The position numbers and the translations under genes are program-made. From assembly GCF_021134715.1 (NCBI RefSeq), contig NC_060018.1:6527501-6591500 (forward strand): a stretch of 64,000 nt of DNA, read 5' to 3'. The notes beneath the pieces were generated by a model. That model was not told the DNA's origin. It did no database searches and worked only from the letters and a program-made list of their open reading frames with translations. The stretch is from Daphnia pulex. Lineage: Eukaryota > Arthropoda > Branchiopoda > Diplostraca > Daphniidae. This document shows positions 52,501 through 64,000 of this stretch, piece after piece (the stretch's first letter is position 1; every line of letters starts with the position of its first letter).

Positions 52501-55400
52501 GTGCAGTGTTGCCCTTTTACGAAGCTCAGTGAGTAAAAATAGTTTTGATTGATTTCGCACTGATGGCTCGACTACAGAAAGTAATCGAAAATTTAAAAAA
52601 TTTGAGGAATTGTTAGATAACGGTAAACACGAAAATGACGCGCTGCGGTTTCGAATGACATAAGTATTAGTACAGAGGCTCGTTGGATTATTGTTGTTAG
52701 CGAGTCAGATATTGTTATTGGCAAGTTATTAAACGTCACATGCTATTTTGATTGTTAGTTTGTTTAAATGAAACAAAAATCACACGCTTCGGGTACTCTT
52801 GCTAACACAGCACACAGGTAACTGTCAATTTCGTTATGTCCATTTGTTCCCGCTAGATGGCAGAAATGTTGTTTTTCTGGATAAAAATAACATTTTTTGA
52901 TGGCGCATAATAACGTGCGTGCGAGACATAAAAATACTTCAAGGTAACTCACGAAATTATTCGCCATCTACTGAGGGAATAAGCAATGTAAAAATATTAA
53001 ATAGAAATATTATAAAATATTTTGGCTTAAAATTCAACATTTTATATTTCTACTTAAGATTCAAAAATTGGCTTGAGATTCAAAATAACCACAGGGGTGG
53101 GATTTTTTATTCAAAATTTTAATTAAGATTTAAAGATAGGGTAATTCAAATCTGTACCATAATCCCTGTATAATAATTTGGGGTAAATCAAGAGTGAATC
53201 ATTGATACGTAAGCGGTAATATGGTAGCCTAGAATTCCGAGGAAAGTAACTATCAAGAAAGATTAAAGTTCTTTTTTATTCCTAATTCCCGGTTATTGCG
53301 TGCCATCCGGTTCCGTGAACACGTTTCTAATCGTCTGTTCACCTTTTCCTATTCGTCGGAACCCACTTTATCTTGTGTGGCACATGAACTTTTACAGCTG
53401 AGCATCGAAGAACATTTGGTGTTGAGGGAAAAAGGGCCTACCACTTCCGGTCCCTTCCTCTATCGGCGTTATTATTTCAAAGAAACGGGAGGATGCAATC
53501 AGGCGCCGGTTTGAATCCGACTTAAACATAACTGCCCTATTTTCCGTGTTGAACTTGAAGTCGATTAAAGTTTAAACATTTTTACGTCTATTTGTTGAGT
53601 AAATCGGATAAAACTTTATGTTTCGCTGTCAATTACTTAATAAAGTAACAAATAAAAATATTGATGTTCATTCCCCTGTAATTTTAAACCATTTAAATTT
53701 GTTATAAATGATTTTTTCTGTTTATGCGAGTCTATTGCGAGTTAAGAATTCGCATTTATTGATTATAAATATTTTATTACGAAACCGTCGTCCACGAAAT
53801 TTGAAATTAAACTTAAATGATTTCTAATCCGAGTTTATCCTGTGAAATGAGACCAAAATAATTTCGGAATGCCTAAAATAATAGCGCAATCAGAATGGAG
53901 TCGATTCCTCCAATTGATTCGAAAAAGGAGATTTGACAAATTCCAATCGCTGCGCTCACCAACAGCATAATCAATTAATGTTCTTTGTTTGAACTGGGCT
54001 TTCGCTTGCCCTTTCTTGCTGCTGATATATAAATAAATATATGCATATATTTACGTCGCATTTAGGGCTGTGCTATTTATACGACAGACGTTCCTATTTT
54101 GAGGAGGCAACAGGCTCATCAACACTGCGACGACTAGCGTCGTGAGCAAAGAAAAATGCGTGTAACCAAGGCGATATAGCTCCCATGGACCCCACCACCA
54201 TCCACATGATTTTTATTTTTATTTTTCTGACGTTTCACTTTTTCCCTTCGCTTTATTTCATTTTAAAATCAAATGTACTATTTCTTTTAAAATATTGTCC
54301 TGGATTGTATGAAAAATACCTATTCAACTAGAACGTCAAACTAATAGAAATTATCGATAGTGCCAGTGAATTTAAAATTGAAAAACCCGAAAATAAAAAT
54401 CAAAAAAGAATAATCGTTTAATTATTTTTGAATGAGAAAAAATTGATTTATTATCGAATCAGCTCGTTGATACTCGATCCAGCAATATATAGTGCCGATT
54501 CGCGGGCCTGTTGAAAAAGAATGATTCAGTCGAGTGTCACCCAACTCCGTCTATAAAGCGCGCTTGCGTAATACCGCTGAATTCACCATTTCGAAAAAAG
54601 AGGAAAGAAGCGATGAAATATTTATAATAGCATTGTTTACTAAAAAGATGGAAAGCGGGAGATGATGGCGGGTCAGCAGAATGCCAGATTCAACACACAC
54701 ATCTATGTATTCTATTGGTTCTGCTACGTGTAGCAGAATGGCACATCTATGTCATTCATCTGTGTCAGAAAGAAATCCACCAGAAATGCCCTGATGATGC
54801 TGGACATGGAGCTCATACTACTCGGAAAAGACTGAAAGGTTAACAAAGCTGAATCAGCAGGTTACAGCAATAATCACAGTAATCACTTTGGCGCCCGTCA
54901 CGCAGCACACCCGGCACACCCGATAAGATGAGAGCGAACGCGGCGAACGTTTTTTCAAAAAATATGCAAGAATTTGCTAATTCCGTTGAATTCGGATGTT
55001 TTGCCTTTTCGACTTGCGCGCGCATATTATTATTCCAACCATCAAGAATATTTTTTCAACTTTTTCACGATTTTTCACGTCGACATTTTATATAAATCAC
55101 TTGGATTTGAATTTTCCATCGAAATTTCTAATAAAAATTCGCGATTGGAAATTTTTGTTTTAAATCGAAATAAAATAATTGGACGTTTAAATAGAAACGC
55201 TCAATGTCGCCGCTACGCGCGCATCATTCATAAAAAAATAGTATTTGCGCAATAAACTGGCTTCGATTTCAACTACGAGGAATTTCGGGATTTTGATCAA
55301 ATAATGTCACGTTCCATTTTCGCGTTTCAATTACAAATCAAACCCCCTTTCATGTGGAAGTCTAGCAAATGCAACTATTTTGATTGGATATATTTTTTTA
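49549..55400. other. Gene-free AT-rich region
   Basis: No convincing gene on either strand. Minus-strand donor-like sites follow short open frames near 50204 and 52177 (CAAGTGAG|GTAAGT), so a spliced non-coding transcript is possible. Open frames at 50033-50338, 51612-51917 and 53296-53514 show no known similarity and lack good starts. A G9 run lies near 50181. Confidence 0.4.
54699..54752. repeat. Palindrome flanked by direct repeats
   Basis: A near-perfect palindrome TTCTGCTAC-GT-GTAGCAGAA (54719-54738) sits between two copies of CACATCTATGT (54698-54708 and 54742-54752). Confidence 0.7.
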
Positions 55401-55872
55401 CCGTCTTGAAAAAAGTCGTCGTAGGATATTTAAGGGTCCGAATCAATCACGAGTGTAAACAAACGAGGCCAAATGATTGCCACACACACGTACATTCTTA
55501 TGGTCGTGGGGTATGTCTGTGTCTGTGTGTCTGTCAGTCTCTTGTGCTGCTGGCGTGTGCTGCTAGCTGGTTCGATTGTTGTCCACTGTGACGCCCGTCT
55601 CTCTCTCTTACGTCTCTGCCATTTGCTAAACGATAACAAAAAAAAAAGGAAAAAGAGGCGAGAGCGTGAAAATGGTCGGGCAATTTATTTATATCCCTCC
55701 CGAAAATAAAAAAATAAAAAAATAAAAAAAAATGTTGTGTTGGTACACGAAAGAAAATAGATGGCGACCGTGTTGCATTTTCAGCTGAGAGCAGAGAGTC
55801 TAGCGAGCTGGAGGCTATGCACACGCACACTGACACGGGCGCCATTTCGACCCACGAGCACTCCTCTTTTTC

Positions 55873-55910
55873 CTTCTTCTTCTTCTTCTTCTTCTTCTTC
55901 TTCTTCTTCT
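55873..55910. repeat. (TTC)n microsatellite
   Basis: About 12 uninterrupted TTC units, followed by TTTTTCTTC. Confidence 0.9.
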
Positions 55911-57590
55911 TTTTCTTCTGGGTTGCAGCAGCGACCAACTCAATCCGCCCGTTGGAATATTTATTTATTTAAAGGAGAGAAGAGAGAAGAGGGAAAAAAT
56001 AACATGGAACAAGAAGAAGAAGAAGAAGAAAAAGGAGAGAAACTCTGCATTGTGCACCTCCCCTCAAGGCAAAGCACTTTTTGGGCAGGTCCCTTTTTGA
56101 TTCTTTTGGGTCTTGTCGCTCTTCCAGGGGACCAACCAAAAGTCTTTGATTCCCCCCCCCCTTCTTCTTCTTCCATCCGTTTCCTCTCTTTAGCCTGTTG
56201 TTGTTGTTGTTGTACCACGATCGACATCTGTTGATTACGTGGGGTTGTACCTATATGGCTGGATGGTCGTCAAATATTTAAAATCAAAAGAAAAAGATTG
56301 GCCGTGTGTCCAGTGTGTCCATCGAGAGTGCTGCCCAGGAGCCTTCAACAGCCGTTAGCACCAGCACCCAGCAGCAGCAGGAGCAGCAGCAGCCCGATAG
56401 CCATCGGCGTAGTATATAGTAGTATAGTTGCGGTTGCGTTCTAATTCCTGTGTGACTTCATATGGTCGTTTTCAGCTGGACTGCCTATAGTAGCTGGGCT
56501 GCTGGGCTGCTGGGCTGGTATGATACCAAGTTGGCCTTTTAGGTTTCTGAATGTCCCGTCTTCTCTTTTGGGCTGCTGTGTTTACATCAACATCAGATTT
56601 TCTTTCTTGTATACAAGCGACGACGACCAAGAAGAAGGGGGGGGGGGGGAAACAACTCGGACGACGGACAAAATGGCCGACTCTCGCACACAGCACCAAA
56701 CTCTTATAAATAGGCCCGTGTCTGGCTTTTTCTTAGGGCTATAGAGACGCTTGAACTCGAGGTCAGTTAGATATGTGCGCTGTGTGTGCACTACACTAGA
56801 CCCACCATAGTCTATAAGTAGAAGTTAACACATCCCCCCCCCCCTTTAAAAAAAAGAAAAATAAATATCTTTTTATTAAAAAAAAAATTTAAAAAAAAAG
56901 AAATTTTTTATTTTATTTTAGTTTTGAAGAAAAGAAAAGAGAATGACACTCGGACCATAAGAGAAGTATCTTCTTTCAGGGGAACGTGGCAGGGGATCGT
57001 CGCCATTGCCCGTCCGTCCGTCCGTCCATCCGTCCGTCTCTCTTCTGTGTTGTTCCAGCAGCGATTTCAAAGCGAATAAGACACTTGCGAACGAGACAGC
57101 AACCCGTAGAGAAAATGGTCACTTTGATATTGTGTGCCAAAAAATTATATTTATAAGAAGAATGAAAGAAAAAAAAACCCACGAAAAATAAATAAATTTC
57201 AGTTTTTTTTTTCTTATAAAAATTCCACAACACACGAAGGACGTGTATAAAACTCTGAAGGTTAACTTGCCCATTTAATACTGTGCTGTTCACAGGATTG
57301 GCCCGGCACCTATTGTTGGATAGAATAAAAAAATAAGCGCCAAATTTGAAATGGAAGGCGGAAGTCATCTGGCCATTGAAGAAAATGGATGTCTAATTTC
57401 GTGAAAAAATAAAAGCGCGCCTGGCCAAATCAAACAATACTATGCTGGCCACCACCGCAATCCAGTCCATAGAGAAAGAGAGTGCCGGGCGACTACTTCT
57501 CTTACGCGCTGGGCGAGAGGGAACGTTTTGGGCTGGACGGGTGTTGGGTCATCGATTAAGATGGATGGGCATTTTTTGGTGTGCCAGGCG

Positions 57591-57614
57591 TGTGTGTGTG
57601 TGTGTGTGTGTGTG
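57591..57614. repeat. (TG)12 microsatellite
   Basis: Twelve uninterrupted TG units. Confidence 0.9.
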
Positions 57615-58321
57615 CACGGGGGGAAAACTGTTTTGACGTGCGTCACCCGATTGACTACACAACACACACAACCAGCAGAGAAAAGAAGTCGGTTCGTGAA
57701 TTTATTTTTTTTTATTTACCTGAAAATCTCGTTCACTTTTCCAAGTTTGGGAGCTGTTGGCACGTCTCTCGTATAGAGAAACTATCAAAAAGGCGACTTT
57801 TTTTTTAGAGAAATAAGAAAAAGAAAAAAAAGTTATTATATTATATCCTATAGCGCAGCGCAGCTTTTTTGTTCCTCCAGGGGTCGTGATTGCTACTGTG
57901 TATAGCCTCTCGGTCCAGCTGCTCTTTTGTATGAGCAGAGAGAGAAAAGAGAGATATACATTTCCATTCAGGTATATGATGAACAAGAGAAGAAGAAGAA
58001 GAAAAAGAAAATACTAGACACACACATTGAGGTGCGATAAGGAATAAAAATAAGAAGAAAAAAGAGGATCGCCAAATAACGTCCATTGACAGCGAAGGAG
58101 CTACAAGGGTCCCCAGATTTTTGGGTGAAATGTTTTGAGGATTGTCTGCTGTGTGGCAAATGCTGCGGGAGGGTTTGGAATTGTTTTGAAGAAGAAGAAA
58201 ATATCTAAAAGTCGAGAGAGTAGAGTTTTTTGAGAGTGTATATACACACAAGGACAGGTAGCCAAGAGCTGGCCAAATAAGGTACGGTCGTCTGCAACTG
58301 GAAACGGTGGGGAGGGATGAA

Positions 58322-58339
58322 GGTGGTGGTGGTGGTGGT
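58322..58339. repeat. (GGT)6 microsatellite
   Basis: Six GGT units. Confidence 0.85.
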
Positions 58340-60734
58340 ACTCTATTCCGGCTGGCCTTTTTTTTCGAAAGTAGGAGGTGCTGCTGCTCCTATAGGAGAA
58401 GAAGAAGAAGATGGAAAAGAAAAGAATAAGAAAAGAAAAAAGTTCCCCAAAAAAGGGAAGCCAAAAAGAGACGAACGAGATGGTCAAAAGAGAAGCTGAT
58501 GATGAAGACAGAAGAGGAAGGAGAAAGCCAAATAGGATTGGGTGAAACGAAAAAGAAGAAGAAGAAGAAGAAAAAAAGTTTTTTTTCTTTCGTTGCCCAG
58601 CACCACCAGTCCCGCTCGCAAGACAAAAAAGGGCAACGGGATATAATCAAACCGGCCAGCAGCAGCAGCAGCACACAGCTCCGTGTGTATAAGAAGAAAG
58701 AAGAAGAAGAGGGGGGGAATGGTTGTAATAAAAAGAAATAACAAGTCGGAGCCTCCCTTTTTTAGGGGGCTTCTCTCTCTCTCTCTCTTTTGGTCCGGCA
58801 TTAGATATTTCTTTTTTCCAGCAACCTGTTGCGTTGTTGGCAAGCGGCCTCTCTCTCCCGACGCTTTCACGTTTGACTTCACGCACCTTATTTTATTGTA
58901 TTTTTTTGTTTCTTTTTGGCCGTCTCGAATTATTTCTTTTGAGGGGGGACCTTTTCGCCCCCCAACTGGACCATCGTTCAGCTCACCTTTTTTATTTTAT
59001 TTTTAAAAAAATTAAATTTCTTTCCCCTTAAAATTTTGTTCTGTTTGTTTTTTTTTTATTTTTCTTCTTTTCCGGTTTTTTGATTTTTTCAATTGGGTGG
59101 AGGGTGAGGAGGAGGCCAGTGACTTGTGTTATAGTCAATGGATGAGGAGGAGGAGAAGAAGAAGAGTTCAGGACCGGTTTTGCCACCTGCCAGGTAAGAA
59201 GAAACGAATGGGCAGAAGGTAAGAAAATAAAAAAAAGGAGAATCGAAAGAAAAGACAAGAAAAAGAAAAGCCCTGGCCCAGAAAATAATATCAAAAGGAG
59301 TCGGTTGGACGCGAGAGAGGGTGAACGGCTGCTGCTGCTGCTGCTTGGCCAGCTAACGCGATCTTGTGTATGCAAAGCGCGTGAACACACTGGACACAGC
59401 CAGCCAGCCAGCCAGGACATAGTCTATTATAATAATACTAATATTATATTATATACCTCCTTCTATACGAGAGCTAGACAAAAGTCAAATAGTAGCTAAA
59501 CCTTTTACACTTGTTTCTCTTTTCTATATAACCATTTACATCCATCTCACCTGTTTTTCACCATTGCAACGATTGATTGCAATGAACGAAAAATTCCCGA
59601 CCGAAAAAGGTCATCGGATGTGCACACAGGAAGACGGGCAAAAAAAAAAGAGGAGCGCCAACCTCGTCGGCGCGTGACTAATCATTTGCGCCGCGAAACG
59701 ACCCTGTGCTCACATTTGTACATCATCCATACAGTCTCGAAATATATCTAAGCTAAATTCATATCATTTGACCGGACTTGCCAATCAAAGTGGCTGGAAT
59801 GACCTACATGGTGTAGAGCAGAGAGAGAAAAAAAAAAGAGCGAGAATGGAAACCCGAATAAAAGCCCAGGTTCATTGATTTCTACTGGGAATGATGGCTG
59901 CTGCTGCTGCTGCTAGCCTATCTCTCTTTCTATGCATACTACACGTCTGTGAGCTGAAAGAAAATGGGTTAGATGTTAGTAGAGAGGAGCCCGGCGTGAG
60001 ATGGTGGACGTTCAATCTTGCCTTGCCGGCGGCTACGAGGTGCGCCAAGGTTGTTACAAGCGCCTGGTTGCAGCACGTTAAGAAGAAGAAACCAGCACAT
60101 CGTTCTCTTCTTCTTCTTTTTCTTCTTTGCAACGACGACGAAATGACTTGTGTGTGTGTGTAAAGGGCCACAGATTTGGTAGTGGCCGCCAGAGCTTTCT
60201 AACTAACGTTTGGCCGTTTCCCCAAAGGCTTTTCCAGCTATTCCTTTTTTTTCTTATCTTTCTTCTTCTTCTTCTTCTTCTTTTATAAATAAGGAGCGAA
60301 GGTTTTTTCTTCTCCGGCTAAAGGTGCGCCAGCGCTATTCAACTCCGTCGTCATTTCTCTTTACGAAATATTTTTTCTTCTTTTTTCCTTCATCTCCCCT
60401 TTTTCATTCATCAAGGATTTTTCTTATTTTTCTTATTCAATCAAAATGTACGGTCGGTAAACGTTGGGTCGATCGATGAAATTTATTTTTTTGAAGAAAA
60501 ATTTTTTTTTTTAATATGTGGGAACTTGTGTCAGACTCGTCTGCAGAGGTCAAAAGTCTAAAAAAGATTTTTTTTTTTTTTTCGTTTTGTTGTTTTTCCC
60601 AATTCATGTTGTTGTTGCTGTCTGGCATTCCGGGTTGTTGCTTTTGGACTATTGACATTTGTGGCACGAGTCAAGCCTAGGGGCCTCGTTCGCTCGACTA
60701 CGGGTTCATTCATTGCACATATAACAAACCGAAC

Positions 60735-60764
60735 AAGAAGAAGAAGAAGAAGAAGAAGAAGAAA
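60735..60764. repeat. (AAG)n microsatellite
   Basis: About ten AAG units. Confidence 0.9.
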
Positions 60765-61180
60765 ACAGTTCCTCCCGTCTATACTGCCGGGCATTACCCA
60801 ATTCCCCCCCCCCCCCCGAAAAAAAAAGATGATTGACGCACAATAGAATATATATATAGGTAAAAATATACTATATATAATGCATAGCCGAGGGATGGAA
60901 TATAAATCCATTGAAGAAAATATCAAAAAGAAATTTTGAAATTTTTTAAAGTGAAAAAAATCCCAAGAAATTGCGAAACTTTTATTTTATTTTTTCTCGG
61001 ATGGGCTCGTCATTAAGTCTAAAGTTATCCCGCCAGCAACAACTAAAAAAAGGAAAAAAAAACAGAAAAAAGAATTCGTGAATAGAACAACGAAAAAACA
61101 TAAAATAAAAAAAAGCACGGCCCTAGGTGTGTGTGTGTGTGTGCCGTCCGGCTGGCGCCGTTGTGTCGACCCGGGTTTTT

Positions 61181-61255
61181 CTTCTTCTTCTTTTTGCTGT
61201 TGTGTTTTTTTTTTTCTCTTCTTCTTCTTTTTGCTGTTGTGTTTTTTTTTTTCTC
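61181..61255. repeat. Tandem 37-bp pyrimidine-rich duplication
   Basis: The segment CTTCTTCTTCTTTTTGCTG with its following TTGTG and T-run occurs twice with a 37-bp offset (TTTTTGCTG at 61191 and 61228). Confidence 0.75.
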
Positions 61256-61782
61256 TTCTTGTTATTGTTGTGGTGGTGTTTTTTATTTCTCCTGTCGACC
61301 ATTTTTCCTTCTTCTTCTTCTTCTTATATAGTCGCTCTTTTTTTTTCTTTTTCAAAAGAACGAAGAGAATGAGTGGGTTGTTGTTGTTGTTGTTGTTATG
61401 GAGAATTTCGCACCAGACTGTCTTCATTGATCTTCCCCGTCGTCCCGGGTTTTTCCTGTATACTTTTTTCACAACCTCGTCTGCCCAAAACGAATTTCGA
61501 AAATAAAATAAAAATCAGATTTTTTTTTTTTTTTCCTTTTCGACTTAAATGTCCCATTTCCTGTATAGGAAATTTAATAGTTGGCGGGCCCCCCTATTTT
61601 TCCCTCTGACGGGAGGGTTCAAAGTCAGCAAGGACAGAGGAGCTAATTCATCCAACGTTATTGACACACGGTGGAGAGACAGGTCGAGGCTCTCCGGTGT
61701 GTGGTGACGGTGCTGGGAGATCCTGTTACGGGTGCAGCTGATATCAAAGGGAGAACAACCTGCGTGCTAGATTATTTAAAAC

Positions 61783-61810
61783 CACTGGGCACTGGGCACT
61801 GGGCACTGGG
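61783..61810. repeat. (CACTGGG)4 tandem repeat
   Basis: Four exact 7-bp units in a row. Confidence 0.9.
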
Positions 61811-62024
61811 CAGGAGGAGGAGGAGGAGAGAAAAGTTGAATGAAATCAGGTTCGCTGGTCAAAATCTGAAACCCAAAAGGAGAGGGGATAAAAAAGAGCG
61901 AAGGCGAGTGGGGAGAAGAAGAGGAAAAAATAGGGCGAAGAGTAGTGTGAAAGGAGAATGAGAATAAAAGAAAGAAAGAAAAGGAGAGAGAGAAGGCCGA
62001 TTCCTCCTATGAGGAGGAGAGAGA

Positions 62025-62056
62025 GGGTGGGTGCCATGGGTGGGGTGGGGTGGGGG
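62025..62056 (+). other. G-quadruplex-type motif
   Basis: GGGTGGG, then after 6 bases GGGTGGGGTGGGGTGGGGG: at least four G-runs of three or more with single-T loops. Confidence 0.6.
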
Positions 62057-63480
62057 AACAGGTTCGTGAGGTCACGGCTCACTTCCAAAATGGACATGAG
62101 ATAAATCTGAAGCTCGGCCAGCTGATAACAACAAGAAAATATTAGACACGTCCACTACGTACACATTTCAAATGTTTGATTATTACATAAGGCACAAAAT
62201 CAATTGGACCTTTCCTTTTTTTTATTTTCTCGAAATATTTTATCGGGTCAATTGTTCAACTCGTAACGGAAGTCCCAACAGCCTACAGCTGGAATAAGGT
62301 AGGGGAAGGGGGGAGCCCAACAACATCCGGGCACATTTTAAAAATATAATTTTTTTCGTTTTTTTCTGGGCGTGGGAAATGCGATGACCACAAAATAAAA
62401 AACCTGTGGACGCGATCGGTGTGTTGCCTAGGCAACGAGAGAGCGTGGGCGTGGAACTTTGAACCGCCCGCCCGGCCGCCGGCTGCATCGATTCGGTAAC
62501 CCCATTCGGCACACACACACACAACGAAAAAATATCTAACTAAAACGTAGCCGGGCGACAACAACTTCTTCTTCTTTTCCTCCCGTTTAGTAGACCCTTT
62601 TTGGTGGTTGGTGGTGGAGAGAATCCAAAAAGGGACGGGTCAAAGTGGTCGACATCCGGTCGCGCGGTTTTTCTTCTTCTTCTTTAAGATGAGAACCGTG
62701 GGGAGTTGGTTGAGGAGGGGGAGGGCAACATGCGGGGGCAGCAAACCCCCCCTCTCTCTCCCAACCGGGCTGTGCTGCTCCTGCTGCTGCCAAGCTTTAA
62801 AAAAAATATATAAAAACCCGCCGGAAGTGGCTCGTCTCCTTTCTCTCTCTCTCCACAAACTTCTGTACGAGAACCATATGTCATGGCCATGGGTCTGTGT
62901 GTATGTGTGTAGCCAACGGCTTCTTTTCCCATTCATATCTCTTCGGAAATATACATCTATTTGTATATTTCGTAGAAGAATAGAAAAACCTTTTTTTTTT
63001 ACTTTTAAGGTCGATTGACCTTTCAATCGGGTAGAGAAAAAAAGGGTTGAGGTAGTTTGGTCCCCCCCCGACCGGAAGTAGCCATCTGGTTGGGATATAA
63101 ATTCAGTCACACAGTGTCAATTCACGATATATTTTGCACAAGTGTAACCTTTTTCAATATATACAGTAAATACATGGGTAATTACAAAAACACACACTGT
63201 CAGCATTTTTCCTTATTTTTCTGAGAGCGAGAGAGAACATCTTTTTTCCATACGTAGAAAAACACAAATCAAATAGAGAAGAGAAGAGAAAGAAGAAGCA
63301 GGTTTTTATTTTTTAAATTTTTTGTCGGTCCATGCCGGAGAAAGAAAAGAAACGATCAGAGAGAAAGACGGACGTTCCAAGGAAAAAGAGGTAATCTGAT
63401 GAAATAAATAATTGTGGCCGCCGAAAGATAACCGAAAAGCTGAACCAAAAGTCGTCGTAAATTCTCTTTTTCTCCATCCA

Positions 63481-63481
<1 letters not shown>

Positions 63482-63512
<31 letters not shown>
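63482..63512. repeat. (TTA)10 microsatellite
   Basis: About ten uninterrupted TTA units. Confidence 0.9.
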
Positions 63513-63584
63513 GTTTTGTGTTTGTTTTCTCCCATCGTCGCTGGATTTATATAAACCAATATAAAACGCCATCGAGACAGGTAC

Positions 63585-63602
63585 AGAGAGAGAGAGAGAG
63601 AG
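63585..63602. repeat. (AG)9 microsatellite
   Basis: Nine AG units. Confidence 0.85.
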
Positions 63603-64000
63603 ACCCAAAATAATATGGTGACATTTGCTTGATAATTCAGACTAGACAGAGGACTTTGGGGGGGATAGAAATAGAAAAAGAAATAGAAAAAGACACGCCC
63701 GTCAAACAACCTGTTGTGGGATTTTTTCCCTAAGACATGCCAAAAGACGGTGGAAATTTGACGGAACAATTTTAATATGTGTTTTTCTTTTTTTTTAATT
63801 AAACTTTAGTGTGACATTTTACGTTTTTTTTTTAGTGTGTGTGTGTGTAGAATTTTCTCGTAGTTTTGTACTCCAACATTCAACCACTGATCTTTCTGCT
63901 TATGTACATACATACATATGATGGATGTATCTACATAGAGCCACGAGAAAAACAACAACAACAATCTGAGGGGGGAGGAAATGTGTGTGTTTTTTGGGGG

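Larger units (their letters stand above)
55400..64000. other. Low-complexity, microsatellite-rich block without genes
   Basis: Composition changes abruptly: many (CTT/GAA)n, (GT)n, (AG)n, CAG/CTG-type and poly-A/T/C/G runs, with long single-strand purine or pyrimidine tracts. Open frames are numerous only because repeats lack stops; their translations are poly-Ser/Phe/Lys/Glu and show no domain. Could be UTR, intron or regulatory DNA of a gene beyond 64000. No splice-linked coding exon was recognised. Confidence 0.55.

Noticed and set aside
55534-55938. Long minus-strand open frame rich in Lys and Phe
   Set aside because: It is created by (CTT)n/(GAA)n and A/T runs that lack stops; many similar frames overlap on both strands from 55.4 to 64 kb and none shows a domain.
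58101-58882. Several overlapping open frames on the minus strand with Ser/Phe-rich products
   Set aside because: Frames shift every few hundred bases with the repeats, have no splice-linked continuity and no recognisable motif.

Overview
The window is eukaryotic nuclear DNA, most likely from a small-genome arthropod. A branchiopod crustacean such as Daphnia is my best guess (inference). Genes are dense in the first 49 kb and nearly all are split by many introns of about 55-70 nt with GT-AG ends. The proteins are typical animal housekeeping proteins, and the BMAL/cycle protein keeps the C-terminal activation domain that Drosophila lost. I joined exons by reading splice sites and checking that every phase sum closed; nothing was searched against a database.

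Layout: 1-1797 (-) N-terminal part of TRRAP/Nipped-A, running off the left edge; 2540-3682 (-) SF3B4; 4823-6456 (+) PRPF4; 6594-8291 (-) a TPRG1-family hSac2-domain protein; 9463-11278 a DNA transposon-like element with terminal inverted repeats and a THAP-domain gene carrying an in-frame stop; 11638-12739 (+) VAMP7; 12886-14047 (-) RRP8; 14553-17295 (+) TTLL12; 17961-19799 (-) a tetraspanin; 24027-25418 (+) a secreted beta/gamma-crystallin-like protein; 26027-28599 (-) PATL1; 29215-32995 (+) PUF60 (half pint); 33498-35408 (+) parvin; 38178 or 41124 to 48558 (+) cycle/BMAL1. Neighbours mostly alternate strand, giving head-to-head pairs (SF3B4/PRPF4, RRP8/TTLL12, PATL1/PUF60) and tail-to-tail pairs (PRPF4/TPRG1, VAMP7/RRP8, TTLL12/tetraspanin, crystallin/PATL1).

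Functionally, several genes serve RNA metabolism: SF3B4 (U2 snRNP), PRPF4 (U4/U6 snRNP), PUF60 (3' splice-site recognition), PATL1 (mRNA decapping) and RRP8 (rRNA methylation). The others are transcription (TRRAP, cycle), membrane traffic (VAMP7), adhesion and cytoskeleton (parvin, TTLL12, tetraspanin). I see no operon-like or defence-island logic.

From about 49.5 kb no gene is recognisable. The stretch 49.5-55.4 kb is ordinary AT-rich sequence. From about 55.4 kb to the end the DNA changes character: microsatellites, homopolymers, poly-C/G runs and long purine- or pyrimidine-only tracts, with no believable coding sequence. It may be the regulatory or UTR/intron territory of a gene beyond the right edge.

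I found no convincing new biological system. The best candidates for a second look are the THAP element, the secreted crystallin gene, a cryptic poison-type exon in the TPRG1 gene, the undecided N-terminus of cycle, and the low-complexity block on the right.
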